Assembly (NCBI GenBank): GCA_009720755.1
Contig: WNKV01000009.1
Span: 62,001-126,000 of the forward strand
Source of the DNA: Rhodoplanes serenus
GTDB taxonomy: Bacteria; Pseudomonadota; Alphaproteobacteria; Rhizobiales; Xanthobacteraceae
DNA: 64,000 bases
Reading direction: 5' to 3'
Both the position numbers and the translations under genes were made by a program. Below the pieces are notes generated by a model. It searched no databases and had not been told where the DNA came from. It saw nothing but the letters and a program-made list of their open reading frames with translations. How positions within the stretch are numbered: position 1 is the first letter of the stretch; every line of letters begins with the position of its first letter. Positions 17,944-26,662 of this stretch are shown one piece after another.

Positions 17944-18710
17944 GCGAGCAGCCGCTCAAGGTCTGGCGGGACCGCGACGGCGTCTTGCTGCGGCTTCGCC
18001 TCGCACGCCCGAAGGCCAACATCGTCGACGCCGCGATGATCGGGGCGCTCGACCGTGCCCTGGCGGAGAACCATGACGATCCGCGGCTCTCCGCCGTGCT
18101 GATCGACCACGAAGGGCCGCATTTCAGCTTCGGGGCGAGCGTGCAGGAGCACCTGCCGGGCCAGTTCGAGGCGATGCTGAAGAGCTTCCATGCGCTGATC
18201 CTGCGCCTCGTCGCCGTGCCGGTTCCGGTGCTGGTGGCGGTGCGCGGCCAGTGCCTCGGCGGCGGCATGGAGGTGGCGATCGCCGGCAACCTGATCTTCG
18301 CAGCGCCGGACGCCGCTTTCGGCCAGCCTGAGATTCAGCTCGGCGTGTTCGCGCCGCCGGCCTCCTGCCTGCTGCCGGAGAAGATGCCGCGCGGCGCCGC
18401 CGAGGCGATCTTGTTCTCGGGGCAGCCGATCAGCGGCGAGGAAGCATGGCGACTGGGGCTCGTCCACGCGGTCTCGGCCGACCCGGAAGCGGCGGCGCTG
18501 GCCTGGTTCGACCGGGCGCTCGCGCCGCATTCCCCGTCGTCGCTGCGCCACGCCGTGCATGCCGCCCGCTTCGACCTCGTCGAGCGGCTGCGCGCCAAGC
18601 TCGCTGCGGTGGAGACGCAATATCTCGCCGGTCTGATGTCGACCCACGACGCCGTGGAAGGCCTGAGCGCCTTCCTGGAGAAGCGTCCGGCCAAATGGGA
18701 GGGCCGCTGA
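17940..18710 (+). CDS. dch: cyclohexa-1,5-dienecarbonyl-CoA hydratase
   Basis: The 256-residue crotonase-fold protein hydrates the dienoyl-CoA produced by benzoyl-CoA reductase to 6-hydroxycyclohex-1-enecarbonyl-CoA. The two oxyanion-hole motifs are HFSFGASVQEHLP (about residue 61) and GQCLGGGMEVAIAGN (about 102). The start overlaps the oah stop by four bases, implying translational coupling, and bcrC begins three bases after its stop. The family has broad enoyl-CoA activity, but gene order oah-dch-bcrCBAD fixes the role. Confidence 0.92.
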   Translation: MSEQPLKVWRDRDGVLLRLRLARPKANIVDAAMIGALDRALAENHDDPRLSAVLIDHEGPHFSFGASVQEHLPGQFEAMLKSFHALILRLVAVPVPVLVAVRGQCLGGGMEVAIAGNLIFAAPDAAFGQPEIQLGVFAPPASCLLPEKMPRGAAEAILFSGQPISGEEAWRLGLVHAVSADPEAAALAWFDRALAPHSPSSLRHAVHAARFDLVERLRAKLAAVETQYLAGLMSTHDAVEGLSAFLEKRPAKWEGR

Positions 18711-18713
18711 GCC

Positions 18714-19877
18714 ATGCCGTCCACTGCTGAAATCGTCGCGCGTTGCCAGACGCTGTTCGAGGATCTCGACTTCAAGGAGGCGCGCGCCTGGAAGGCGGCG
18801 GCGCCCGGTCGCAAGGTCGTCGGCTTCATGCCCGTGTACGTGCCGTTGGAGCTGATCCACGCGGCCGGTTGCCTGCCGCTCGGCCTGTTCGGCGGTGGCG
18901 ACCGCATGGAGGTGATCCACGGCGACGCCTACTATCAGAGCTACATCTGCCGCATTCCGCGCTCAACCATCGAGCTCGGTGTCACCGGCCGGCTCGACTT
19001 CGTCGACGGCATGATCTTCCCGTTCGTGTGTGACGTCATCCGCAACCTTTCGGGGATGTGGAAGCTGATGTTCCCGAACGTGTGGTCGAAGTTCTTCGAC
19101 ACGCCGCAGAACTTCGATCCGGAGATCGGCGGGCGCTATTATGTCGAGGAGCTTCGGGAGCTGCGGGACGGTCTCGCCGCGCTGACCGAGCGCGAGGTCA
19201 CCGACGAGGCGATCCGCGCCTCCATCGTCCTCTACAACGAGAACCGCCGACTGGTGCGCGAGGTCTACGCCTTCCGGGCGCGGTTTCCCTGGAAGGCGCC
19301 GAACTCGGAGGTCTATCTGCTGATGCGCGGCGGCTTGATGATGGACGTCGCCGAGCACAACGCCATGCTGGCCGACTACCTCGCCGCCGCCGAGGCGGAA
19401 GACCGGCCGAAGCGCGACAATGTCCGGATCGCGGTCTACGGCTCCTTCTGCGAGCAACCGCCGCTCAATCTCATCAAGTCAATCGAGATGGCCGGCTGCT
19501 ATGTCGTCGAGGACGATTACTCGCTGGTCAACCGCTTCATCACCGCCGACATTCCGGTGGAGGGCGATCCGCTCGAAGCGCTGTCGCTCGCCTATCTGCG
19601 CAGCTCGGTCGAGACCTCGTGCAAGTACGTCCCCCGCGAGGAGGACAAGGGCCGCTATCACATCGAGCAGGTGAAGAAGGCGCGGGCCGAGGGTGTGGTC
19701 TACGCCACCCCGAGCTTCTGCGATCCGGCGCTGCTCGATCGACCGATGATCTGCCGCCGTCTTGGCGAGGCCGGCATTCCGCATATCTCGTTCAAGTATG
19801 CCGAGAACTCCGGCCAGATGCAGCCGATCCGCGAGCAGGCCGGCACCTTCGCCGATTCCATCAAGCTGTGGAGCTGA
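18714..19877 (+). CDS. bcrC: benzoyl-CoA reductase subunit C (BadD-type)
   Basis: The 387-residue protein belongs to the HgdB/BcrB/BcrC family. It contains FMPVYVPLELIHAAGCLPLGLFGGGDRME (about residues 38-65) and YICRIPRSTIELG, with the conserved Cys that bind iron-sulfur clusters in the BcrBC ring-reducing module. With BcrB it binds benzoyl-CoA and adds two electrons at very low potential. The order C-B-A-D is the one known from Thauera bcr and Rhodopseudomonas bad operons. It is spaced three bases from dch and from bcrB. Confidence 0.93.
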   Translation: MPSTAEIVARCQTLFEDLDFKEARAWKAAAPGRKVVGFMPVYVPLELIHAAGCLPLGLFGGGDRMEVIHGDAYYQSYICRIPRSTIELGVTGRLDFVDGMIFPFVCDVIRNLSGMWKLMFPNVWSKFFDTPQNFDPEIGGRYYVEELRELRDGLAALTEREVTDEAIRASIVLYNENRRLVREVYAFRARFPWKAPNSEVYLLMRGGLMMDVAEHNAMLADYLAAAEAEDRPKRDNVRIAVYGSFCEQPPLNLIKSIEMAGCYVVEDDYSLVNRFITADIPVEGDPLEALSLAYLRSSVETSCKYVPREEDKGRYHIEQVKKARAEGVVYATPSFCDPALLDRPMICRRLGEAGIPHISFKYAENSGQMQPIREQAGTFADSIKLWS

Positions 19878-19880
19878 GCC

Positions 19881-21164
19881 ATGACCGAGGTCGTCAAAGA
19901 GCCGTCGATGCTCCTCCAGAAGGAGATGATCGCGCGCAACTACGACGCGATCACCAGCAAGCACGAGAGCGGACGCAAGGTGGCCTCGACCTTCGTGCCC
20001 GGCAATCTCAACGAGCTGCTGCTCTGCTTCGGGATCGTCAACAACCTCCCCGAGATCAATGCCATCCAGAACGGCATGCGCCGCCTCTCCGGCAGCTACA
20101 TCATGGAGGCCGAGAAGTCCGGTCATTCCGAGGACGTCTGCACCTATGTGAAGGCCGACATCGGCATGATGGGCAAGGGCAACATCGCGCCGAACGGCAA
20201 GCCGTTCCCCGAGCCCGACGTGCTGCTCCTGTCCTATACGGGCTGCTACACCTTCATGAAGTGGTTCGAGCTGCTGCGCGAGCAGTACAAGTGCCCGACC
20301 CTCATGCTGCATGTGCCCTACGAGGGTGACGGTCATGCCACCCACAACATGCGCGACTACATCGTCCGGCAGCTCCGCGAGGTGGTGATTCCGGGGCTCG
20401 AGGCGGCGTCGGGCGTCAAGTTCGACATCGACCGTCTGCGCGAGGTGCTGCGCAACTCCGCCAAGGCCGAGGACGATCTCGTCTGGGTGCTGGAGCAGGG
20501 CAAGCGAACGCCGTCGCCGATCGACGCCTATTTCGGCGGCGTCTACTACATCGGGCCGATCTTCACGGCGTTCCGTGGGACGCCCGAGGCGGTGACCTAT
20601 TACGAGATGCTGCGCCAGGAGATCCAGGCGCGCATCGATGCCGGTCGCGGGCCGGTGACGCCGGACGGCACCAGCTTCGACGATCAGAAGTATCGGCTCG
20701 TCGTCGAAGGTCCGCCGAACTGGACCAGCTTCCGCGAGTTCTGGAAGATGTTCTACGACGAGGGCGCGGTCGTGGTGGCGTCGAGCTACACCAAGGTCGG
20801 CGGCATGTACGACCTCGGCTTCCGCCACGATCCGGACCATCCGCTGGAAAGCCTCGCCGACTATTGCCTTGGTTGCTACACCAACCGCAACCTGCCGACG
20901 CGGGTCGACATCCTGGCCAAGTATGTCGAGGAGTTCCAGGCCGACGGCCTGCTGATCAACTCGATCAAGAGCTGCAACAGCTTCTCGGCCGGCCAGCTGA
21001 TGATCATGAAGGAGGTCGAGCGGCGCACCGGCAAGCCGGGCGCGTTCATCGAGACCGACCTGGTCGATCCGCGATACTTCTCGGCCGCGAACGTCAAGAA
21101 CCGGCTCGAAAGCTACTTCCAGATGATCGAGCAGAAGCGCCGCGGCGCCTCCAAGGCCGCGTGA
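19881..21164 (+). CDS. bcrB: benzoyl-CoA reductase subunit B (BadE-type)
   Basis: The 427-residue partner of BcrC shows the family segments [19 protein letters not shown] (about residue 115), [18 protein letters not shown] and [21 protein letters not shown] (about 320), with cysteines expected to ligate Fe-S clusters at the dearomatisation site. Together BcrB and BcrC are the substrate-reducing half of the ATP-dependent class I reductase. The start at 19881 follows bcrC by three bases. The lengths of all four subunits match the class I family. Confidence 0.93.
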   Translation: MTEVVKEPSMLLQKEMIARNYDAITSKHESGRKVASTFVPGNLNELLLCFGIVNNLPEINAIQNGMRRLSGSYIMEAEKSGHSEDVCTYVKADIGMMGKGNIAPNGKPFPEPDVLLLSYTGCYTFMKWFELLREQYKCPTLMLHVPYEGDGHATHNMRDYIVRQLREVVIPGLEAASGVKFDIDRLREVLRNSAKAEDDLVWVLEQGKRTPSPIDAYFGGVYYIGPIFTAFRGTPEAVTYYEMLRQEIQARIDAGRGPVTPDGTSFDDQKYRLVVEGPPNWTSFREFWKMFYDEGAVVVASSYTKVGGMYDLGFRHDPDHPLESLADYCLGCYTNRNLPTRVDILAKYVEEFQADGLLINSIKSCNSFSAGQLMIMKEVERRTGKPGAFIETDLVDPRYFSAANVKNRLESYFQMIEQKRRGASKAA

Positions 21165-21175
21165 GGAGGATCACC

Positions 21176-22468
21176 ATGCGCTGCTTCATCGGCATCGATC
21201 TCGGCTCCACCACCACCAAGGCGGTGGTGATGGACGAGAACCAGCAGGTTCTCGGCCGCGGCATCACCAACTCTCGCTCGAACTACGACACCGCCGCCAA
21301 GGTCTCGAAGCAGGAGGCGCTGATCGACACCCGCCTGACGCTGTTCCGGCGCAGCCTCGCGGCGGTGCCCGAGGTGGCCGGGCGGGTCGATCACATCCTG
21401 TCGGACCTCGAGCGCAATTTCCGCCACGTTCAATTTCTGGAACAGCTCGACGACCTGGAGCGCACCTGCGGAGAGAATGTCCGCGGGCCGCGCTTCGCAG
21501 GCCGCGAGAAGGCGGTGCTCGAGGTTCTGGCGGAGGTCTTCAGGCGGCTGCGTGAGCATTCGTCGTCCCTGTTCGCGGCCGGCGCTCGACGCAAGTCGGA
21601 CTTCTTCCGCGATCTCGCCGGCTCGGACTTCATGCATATCGGCGAGACGGTGTGCCGTGACGCCGGGCTGCCGTTCGACCTCGTCCTCAATGTCTACGAC
21701 AAGTCGATCATCGAGGTGGAGAACCGGCCGCCGGCCGGCGACATGGAGGGCAAGTTCATCCGGGCGCTGGAGAAGGGCGCGATGGAGACGAGCCTGATCG
21801 CCAAGCCGGTGCGTGACGCGCTCGCGGTTCCGCTGGAGGAGACCTATGTGGTCGGCACCGGCTACGGCCGCGTCCGCCTGCCGTTCCCGAAGGAGCACAT
21901 TCGCTCGGAGATTCTCTGCCACGGGCTCGGCGCCCACATGATGTATCCCGGCACCCGCACGGTGCTCGACATCGGCGGGCAGGATACCAAGGGCATCCAG
22001 GTCGATCCGGCCGGCATCGTCGAGAACTTCCAGATGAACGACCGCTGCGCCGCCGGTTGCGGCCGCTATCTCGGTTACATCGCCGACGAGATGAACATGG
22101 GCCTGCACGAGCTCGGCCCGCTCGCCATGGCGTCGACCAAGCAGGTGCGCATCAACTCGACTTGCACGGTGTTCGCAGGCGCCGAGCTGCGCGATCGGTT
22201 GGCGCTCGGCGAGAAGCGCGAGGACATCCTGGCGGGCCTGCACCGCGCCATCATCCTGCGCGCCATGTCGATCCTGTCGCGCGCCGGCGGGGTGAAGGAC
22301 CAGTTCACCTTCACGGGTGGCGTCGCCAAGAACGAGGCGGCGGTGCGCGAGCTGCGCAAGCTGATCAAGGAAAACTACGGCGACGTCCAGATCAATATCG
22401 ATCCGGATTCCATCTACACGGGTGCCCTCGGTGGAGCGACCTTCGCGGTGCGCGCCGTGGTGAACTGA
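21176..22468 (+). CDS. bcrA: benzoyl-CoA reductase subunit A (BadF-type ATPase)
   Basis: The 430-residue ASKHA ATPase couples ATP hydrolysis to electron transfer into BcrBC. The first phosphate loop [15 protein letters not shown] is at residues 6-20, and the second, [14 protein letters not shown], near 264. C291 and C295 in [12 protein letters not shown] are placed to bind the [4Fe-4S] cluster shared with BcrD. The start at 21176 follows GAGGAGG at optimal distance. The frame is open far upstream, but that part is antisense-free shadow of bcrB. Confidence 0.94.
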   Translation: MRCFIGIDLGSTTTKAVVMDENQQVLGRGITNSRSNYDTAAKVSKQEALIDTRLTLFRRSLAAVPEVAGRVDHILSDLERNFRHVQFLEQLDDLERTCGENVRGPRFAGREKAVLEVLAEVFRRLREHSSSLFAAGARRKSDFFRDLAGSDFMHIGETVCRDAGLPFDLVLNVYDKSIIEVENRPPAGDMEGKFIRALEKGAMETSLIAKPVRDALAVPLEETYVVGTGYGRVRLPFPKEHIRSEILCHGLGAHMMYPGTRTVLDIGGQDTKGIQVDPAGIVENFQMNDRCAAGCGRYLGYIADEMNMGLHELGPLAMASTKQVRINSTCTVFAGAELRDRLALGEKREDILAGLHRAIILRAMSILSRAGGVKDQFTFTGGVAKNEAAVRELRKLIKENYGDVQINIDPDSIYTGALGGATFAVRAVVN

Positions 22469-22489
22469 CGACGCGATCGGAGGAGACAA

Positions 22490-23332
22490 ATGAGCGAGAT
22501 CGTCACGGCCGGCATCGACATCGGCTCGGGTTGCGTCAAGGCGGTGCTGTTCAAGGTCGATGGAGAGCGCGTCGAATGGCTCGACAAGGAGACGGCGCGC
22601 ATCCGCAATCGCGACCCGTTCCAGCTCGCGGCCGAGGCCCATGATGGCATGCTGGCGCGAGTCGGCCTCGCGCGTCGCGATGTCGCCTACACGGCCTCCA
22701 CCGGCGACGCCGAGAATCTCGGCTTCGCCACCGGCCACTTCTATTCGATGACGACGCACGGGCGTGGCGCCGTCTATCTCAATCCCGAGGCACGGGCAGT
22801 GCTCGATATCGGCGCCCTCAATGGTCGCGCCATCAAGGTCGATGCGGGCGGCCGGGTGCTCACCTACAAGATGACGAGCCAGTGCGCATCCGGGTCCGGC
22901 CAGTTCCTGGAGAACATCGCGCGTTATCTCGGCATCGCCCAGGACGAGATCGGCACCCTGTCGCAGAAGGCCGACAATCCCGAGAAGGTGTCGTCGATCT
23001 GTGCCGTGCTGGCCGAGACCGACGTCATCAACATGGTGTCGCGTGGCATCACCGCCTCGAACATCCTCAAGGGCATCCATGTCTCCATGGCGGTACGGCT
23101 GGCCAAGCTGCTGAAGTCGATCGGGGCTAACGAGGGCGTGGTGCAGATGACCGGCGGGCTCGCGCTCGACGTCGGCCTGGTCTCGGCGCTCAACGAGGCG
23201 TTGGTGCAGGAGAAGGTGTCGCTCGTCGCCACCAGCCATCCGGACTCGATCTATGCCGGGGCGATCGGGGCGGCGCTGTGGGGGGCCTTCCGCCACCAGA
23301 AGCTCGCGCATCTCGAGGAGCTGGCGGCCTAG
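22490..23332 (+). CDS. bcrD: benzoyl-CoA reductase subunit D (BadG-type ATPase)
   Basis: The 280-residue second ATPase subunit pairs with BcrA. It has GIDIGSGCVKAVLFK (8-22), VLDIGALNGRAIKVD (104-118) and the cluster cysteine C132 in TSQCASGSGQFLE. The AD heterodimer accepts electrons from reduced ferredoxin and passes them on when ATP is cleaved. It closes the had-oah-dch-bcrCBAD operon. No ferredoxin gene of the BadB type follows or appears elsewhere in the window. Confidence 0.94.
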   Translation: MSEIVTAGIDIGSGCVKAVLFKVDGERVEWLDKETARIRNRDPFQLAAEAHDGMLARVGLARRDVAYTASTGDAENLGFATGHFYSMTTHGRGAVYLNPEARAVLDIGALNGRAIKVDAGGRVLTYKMTSQCASGSGQFLENIARYLGIAQDEIGTLSQKADNPEKVSSICAVLAETDVINMVSRGITASNILKGIHVSMAVRLAKLLKSIGANEGVVQMTGGLALDVGLVSALNEALVQEKVSLVATSHPDSIYAGAIGAALWGAFRHQKLAHLEELAA

Positions 23333-23345
23333 AAGATCGGGACCG

Positions 23346-23370
23346 GCACGGCGGCTTCCGGCCGCCGTGC
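23346..23370 (+). terminator. hairpin after bcrD
   Basis: A perfect 10-bp stem (GCACGGCGGC/GCCGCCGTGC) with a TTCCG loop starts 13 bases after the bcrD stop. It probably ends the had-bcr transcript although no T-run follows. Confidence 0.55.
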
Positions 23371-23588
23371 TCGATCTCGCAAGGACGATGGCATTTGAAA
23401 CGCCGGTCGCGGGTCACCGCGGCCGGCGTGCCTGTTTGTCGGATCGAGGCCGGACCATCACACCGGGGCTTGAGCACTGGAGAGTGCGCACCCGGAGGCT
23501 TGCGCCGAGCGAGGTGCCTCTTCACGCGAAAGCCCGGACCCCGGGCCCCGGAGAGGGGGATCGGGAGCCCGGGCTCGCGGTTCGGACG

Positions 23589-23612
23589 GGCGGCACGGCG
23601 CGCCGTGCCGCC
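23589..23612 (-). terminator. palindrome after the GNAT operon
   Basis: A perfect 24-base palindrome built from GGCGGCACGGCG and its complement lies three bases beyond the stop of the leftward GNAT gene. It could end that transcript. The remaining bases from 23371 to 23588 hold nothing recognisable. Confidence 0.5.
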
Positions 23613-23615
23613 GGA

Positions 23616-24122
23616 TCACAGCGGCCGATGGAAGCTCAGCCGTTGCGCCGGCGAGAAGCCGCTCCGCTCGAGAAAGGCGAGCAGGTCGAAGTCGTTCCAG
23701 CCGACCCGGGTATACACGGTCTCGACGTTTAGCGAGCGCAGGTTGAGCAGGAGCTGGCTGACGAGTGCCGTACCGACGCGCCGGTGCTGGAAAACGGGCG
23801 AGACGCCGATGGTGTCGAGCACGGCGGAGGGGGCAGTTCGGCCATAGTCGCCGTAGTCGACGCGCGCCATCACGAAGCCGGCGAACTGGCCGTCGATCTC
23901 CGCCACCAGGGAGACGCGCACGCCACTCTCGGTGAGCATCTCGGAGAGCTTACGGCGGTAGTAGGCAGTGCGATCGCGGCGTGCCGCGTCGAGCTTGCGA
24001 TCGATCGCCACGATGTGGGGCAGGTCGTTCTCGGTCATCGAGCGGACCGGAATGCGATCGCGCGCAAGGGCTTCGATATCGTCGCCGGATGGATCACTGA
24101 AATCGGTTTCGACGGTGGACAT
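23616..24122 (-). CDS. GNAT-family N-acetyltransferase
   Basis: The 168-residue protein has the GNAT layout: FAGFVMARVDY (beta 4), then the acetyl-CoA loop SPVFQHRRVGTALVSQLL (about residue 108) and AFLERSGF near the C-terminus. The substrate is unknown. Together with the GNAT gene eleven bases upstream it forms a two-gene operon beginning at motif site C. In R. palustris GNAT enzymes control benzoate degradation (KatA acetylates acyl-CoA ligases, BadL acetylates aminobenzoates), so a regulatory or detoxifying role is plausible. The ATG at 24122 was chosen because it precedes the fold directly. Confidence 0.75.
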   Translation of the reverse strand: MSTVETDFSDPSGDDIEALARDRIPVRSMTENDLPHIVAIDRKLDAARRDRTAYYRRKLSEMLTESGVRVSLVAEIDGQFAGFVMARVDYGDYGRTAPSAVLDTIGVSPVFQHRRVGTALVSQLLLNLRSLNVETVYTRVGWNDFDLLAFLERSGFSPAQRLSFHRPL

Positions 24123-24133
24123 CGGGGCTGCCC

Positions 24134-24604
24134 TCACTGGCTCGGCGCCTGATGACAGGCGCACTGAAGAACGATCTGCGGCGCCAGCTGGAAGCCGGCC
24201 TTGGCGAAGAAGCGCACGAGGTCCTGCTCGGTCCAATCCGCCTCGGATCGCATGGCCTTGACATTGCGCGGCCGCAGCGCGCCCTCCAGCGCCGCCATCA
24301 GGGTGTGGCCGAGCCCTTGGCCACGATGATCGGGGTGGGTGCCGATGGCGTCGACGACGGCCGTGCGTGCGGTCTCTCCGAACTCCCCGTCGAGCACATG
24401 CGCGGAGACGAAGCCGGCGAGCGTGTCGCCCTGCACGGCGACCAGCCAGACAAAGGCGAATGGATCGCGTTGGAAGGCGGCGAACCGTTTCTGATAGAAG
24501 CCGCGACGCGATCGACCGGACACCTGCTGGTCCAGCGCGATCACCGCCTCGACATCGGCCGCCGTGATCGGCCGAACCGTGGTGCTGCTGCTCACGTCAC
24601 ACAT
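24134..24604 (-). CDS. GNAT-family N-acetyltransferase
   Basis: The 156-residue GNAT protein shows LAGFVSAHVLDGEFG, then AIGTHPDHRGQGLGHTLMAAL with the canonical R-G-Q-G-L-G acetyl-CoA loop (about residue 98), and FFAKAGF near the end. It is distantly similar to its downstream neighbour, so the pair may come from duplication. The frame extends to a GTG at 24634, but that start would lie inside motif site C, so the ATG at 24604 is preferred. It is divergent from the SDR gene, with the motif between. Confidence 0.75.
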   Translation of the reverse strand: MCDVSSSTTVRPITAADVEAVIALDQQVSGRSRRGFYQKRFAAFQRDPFAFVWLVAVQGDTLAGFVSAHVLDGEFGETARTAVVDAIGTHPDHRGQGLGHTLMAALEGALRPRNVKAMRSEADWTEQDLVRFFAKAGFQLAPQIVLQCACHQAPSQ

Positions 24605-24618
24605 CCCCGCTGCATGCC

Positions 24619-24652
24619 TTGACCCAATAAGCACATTAGAGTACCTAAATGC
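24619..24652. promoter_or_regulatory. GTAC-centred motif, site C (GNAT/SDR divergent promoter)
   Basis: The motif ACATTAGAGTACCTAAATGC (24633-24652) has imperfect two-fold symmetry. On the plus strand a TTGACC (24619-24624) is spaced 17 bases from TACCTA. It lies in the 76-base space between the divergent GNAT and SDR genes and could control both. Confidence 0.55.
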
Positions 24653-24680
24653 CGTAAAGCCGATATGTCAAGGGGCGGGC

Positions 24681-25400
24681 ATGGCGATCGAGCCAGCATG
24701 GAGCTTTCGGAGCCGGACGGCGGTCGTCACCGGCGGGGTGCGCGGGATCGGGCGGGCGATCGTCGACGGCCTGGTGGCGGGCGGAGCGGTGGTCCATGTG
24801 TTCGACCGGGCCGGCGACGAGGTGCCGCCGGGCGCCATCCTGCACGCGGTCGATGTGGCCGACTCCGCATCGGTCGCGGCCGCGATCGCTGCCGTCGACG
24901 GTCCGGTCTCGCTGCTCGTCAACAATGCCGGCATCACCCGCGACCGCTCGATCGTCCGGATGAGCGACGAGGAGTGGCAGTCGGTGTTACAGGTCAACCT
25001 CACCGGCGCCTTCAACCTGATCCGTGCCGTGGCGTCCGGCATGATTGCGGCGGGCGGCGGCCGCATCGTCAACCTGGTGTCGATCAACGGCCTGCGCGGC
25101 AAGTTCGGCCAAGCGAACTACGCGGCCTCCAAGGCCGGACTCGTCGCGCTGACCAAGACGGCGGCTCGCGAGCTCGGGCCAAAGGGCGTCACCGTGAACG
25201 CGGTGGCCCCCGGCATGGTGATGACCGAGATGACGATGCGGTTGCCGGAGGAGATTCGCCGCAAGGCGCTCGACGAGAGTCAGCTCGGGCGGCTGCCGGG
25301 TGTGAACGACATCGCGGCCGCGGTGTTGTTCCTGCTCTCCGACCACGCGGCCTTCGTCACCGGGCAGGTGCTGCGCGTGGATGCCGGCCAGTATATTTAG
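24681..25400 (+). CDS. SDR-family 3-hydroxyacyl-CoA dehydrogenase-like oxidoreductase
   Basis: The 239-residue short-chain dehydrogenase has TGGVRGIGRA (17-26) for NAD(P), NNAGIT near 79, catalytic Ser in VSINGL and the YAASK motif (Y-x-x-x-K) near 151, and a C-terminal TGQVLRVDAG. It is FabG-like. In this island the missing step after ring opening is oxidation of 3-hydroxypimeloyl-CoA, so that is the most attractive role; acyl-carrier-protein or polyhydroxybutyrate metabolism is the alternative. The ATG at 24681 follows AGGGGCGG. It converges on badM with 12 bases between. Confidence 0.75.
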   Translation: MAIEPAWSFRSRTAVVTGGVRGIGRAIVDGLVAGGAVVHVFDRAGDEVPPGAILHAVDVADSASVAAAIAAVDGPVSLLVNNAGITRDRSIVRMSDEEWQSVLQVNLTGAFNLIRAVASGMIAAGGGRIVNLVSINGLRGKFGQANYAASKAGLVALTKTAARELGPKGVTVNAVAPGMVMTEMTMRLPEEIRRKALDESQLGRLPGVNDIAAAVLFLLSDHAAFVTGQVLRVDAGQYI

Positions 25401-25412
25401 GCGGCTCGCACC

Positions 25413-25871
25413 TCAGGCGCTGCGCGCCACCACGGCGCGGCGCAGCGGTGCGCCGGCTGTGGAGGGCGTGGTCCGGCGGACGATCTTCAGCATGGTGTCG
25501 ATGGTGATGGACGACAGCGTCGCGCGCGTGCTGTCCTCGATCTCGTTCATGACCAGCCGCAGGGCGCGGCCTTCTCGGGTGTCGTCGCCGGCCTCCCGTC
25601 CACCGGCCGCCGGTCCGATCGGTTCGAACACCGCAATGATGTCGAGCAGATTGAGCCGCTTGGCATTGCCGCAGAATCGGTAGCCACCGCCGACGCCGCG
25701 CGACGCTTCGACGATGCCGGCGCGGCCGAGCGTGCGCAGCACCTTGGCGAGATGGTTGGGCGAGATCGAGTACTTTTCGGCGATGTCGGATGCGGCGATC
25801 TGACGATCCGCTTGCGCCGCGAGTTCGAGCACCGCGAACAGGGCGTGCCGCGTCGCAACTTGCAGCTTCAT
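25413..25871 (-). CDS. badM: BadM-like Rrf2-family transcriptional regulator
   Basis: The 152-residue protein has an N-terminal winged helix typical of Rrf2 regulators (MKLQVATRHALFAVLELA, then ISPNHLAKVLRTLGRAGIVEASRGVGGGYRF). It has only one cysteine, in the wing region, so it lacks the three-cysteine Fe-S site of IscR/NsrR, as expected for BadM. In R. palustris BadM represses the benzoyl-CoA reductase operon. Its start overlaps the stop of the upstream BadL-like GNAT gene by four bases. It is the best candidate to bind the GTAC-centred motif repeated through 11-38 kb. Confidence 0.8.
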   Translation of the reverse strand: MKLQVATRHALFAVLELAAQADRQIAASDIAEKYSISPNHLAKVLRTLGRAGIVEASRGVGGGYRFCGNAKRLNLLDIIAVFEPIGPAAGGREAGDDTREGRALRLVMNEIEDSTRATLSSITIDTMLKIVRRTTPSTAGAPLRRAVVARSA

Positions 25872-26356
25872 TCGTCGAGATCCTTCTCGAGTTCGATGAA
25901 GGGCCCGGCCATCATGCCCTGGCTGCGGAAGAACGACATGATCAGCTGCGAGTCGCGGGCGATCATGGTTCGCACCTTGGTGACGCCGGCCTTGCGGAAC
26001 CGCTGGCAGACGGTGTCGAACAGGCGGCTGCCGACCGCGCCTAGCCGGTGGTCCGGATCGACCGCGATGGCGAACACCCAGCCGCAGGGCGGCGATCCGA
26101 ATTCCCAAGCCCGGATCTCGCCGACGATGAAGCCTGTCAGGCTCGTCCCGTTGCGTGCAACGAGAAAGAACTGCTGATCCGGATGGGCGCGCGATCCCTC
26201 CAGCAGGTGCTTCCAATATTTCGGCTTGGCGTTGCCGGTGGTGAGGGCGTCCAGGCGAACGATCAACTTGAGGTCGGTGGAGTCGGCCGAGTCGATGACG
26301 ATCTCGGCAGGCGCGCCGTCGGCTTTAGGCGCGCTGACGGCTTTCTTCTGGGGCAT
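25868..26356 (-). CDS. badL: BadL-like GNAT acetyltransferase
   Basis: The 162-residue GNAT protein contains FFLVARNGTSLTGFIVGEI and FAIAVDPDHRLGAVGSRLFD (acetyl-CoA loop, with RLGAVG replacing the usual RGxGxG). It is coupled to badM by an ATGA overlap. In R. palustris a GNAT named BadL acetylates aminobenzoates and thereby tunes benzoate-gene expression, so position next to badM suggests the same name here; sequence identity was not tested. A GTG at 26410 would extend the protein into motif site F; the ATG at 26356 was chosen. Confidence 0.6.
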   Translation of the reverse strand: MPQKKAVSAPKADGAPAEIVIDSADSTDLKLIVRLDALTTGNAKPKYWKHLLEGSRAHPDQQFFLVARNGTSLTGFIVGEIRAWEFGSPPCGWVFAIAVDPDHRLGAVGSRLFDTVCQRFRKAGVTKVRTMIARDSQLIMSFFRSQGMMAGPFIELEKDLDE

Positions 26357-26410
26357 CGTGCTGACCAGGTTGGATCGTCGGGGGAGTGAATCGTCCGAGC
26401 CGTGATTCAC

Positions 26411-26430
26411 TCCTAATAGTACTGATTTGC
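26411..26430 (-). promoter_or_regulatory. GTAC-centred motif, site F (badL-badM promoter)
   Basis: On the minus strand the site reads GCAAATCAGTACTATTAGGA, with TACTAT resembling a -10 hexamer. It lies 55 bases before the badL start, so the regulator may control its own operon. Sites F and E share the 306-base gene-free space (26357-26662) between badL and the divergent transporter operon; nothing else is apparent there. Confidence 0.45.
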
Positions 26431-26514
26431 ATTTACTTCAAGCCCGCCCGTGGGGACGCAGGCGCGGGCGCCTGGAGGTGCGCGCTCCGTCGCGATGGTT
26501 GGTCGTCAAGACAT

Positions 26515-26549
26515 CTTGACGGTATAGAAGCATTGCGGTACTTCTTTAC
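26515..26549 (+). promoter_or_regulatory. ABC transporter operon promoter with GTAC-centred motif, site E
   Basis: TTGACG (26515-26520) is followed after 18 bases by TACTTC within the motif GCATTGCGGTACTTCTTTAC (26530-26549). The geometry equals that of site B. It is about 115 bases before the binding-protein gene and probably drives the operon that runs through the hcr genes. Confidence 0.5.
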
Positions 26550-26662
26550 GTCTATTGAGGGATTGAGAATGCCGAGCACGGGCGGGGATCGCTCCGGCGC
26601 GCATCCCGGATGCATGTCGGCGACGACCGTCACGGGACAAGAACAATGAATGGAGGGAGCCC

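Noticed and set aside
23333-23615. Search for a BadB-type ferredoxin gene after bcrD
   Set aside because: No frame with a CxxCxxCxxxC pattern was found here or elsewhere in the window; the ferredoxin must be encoded outside it.
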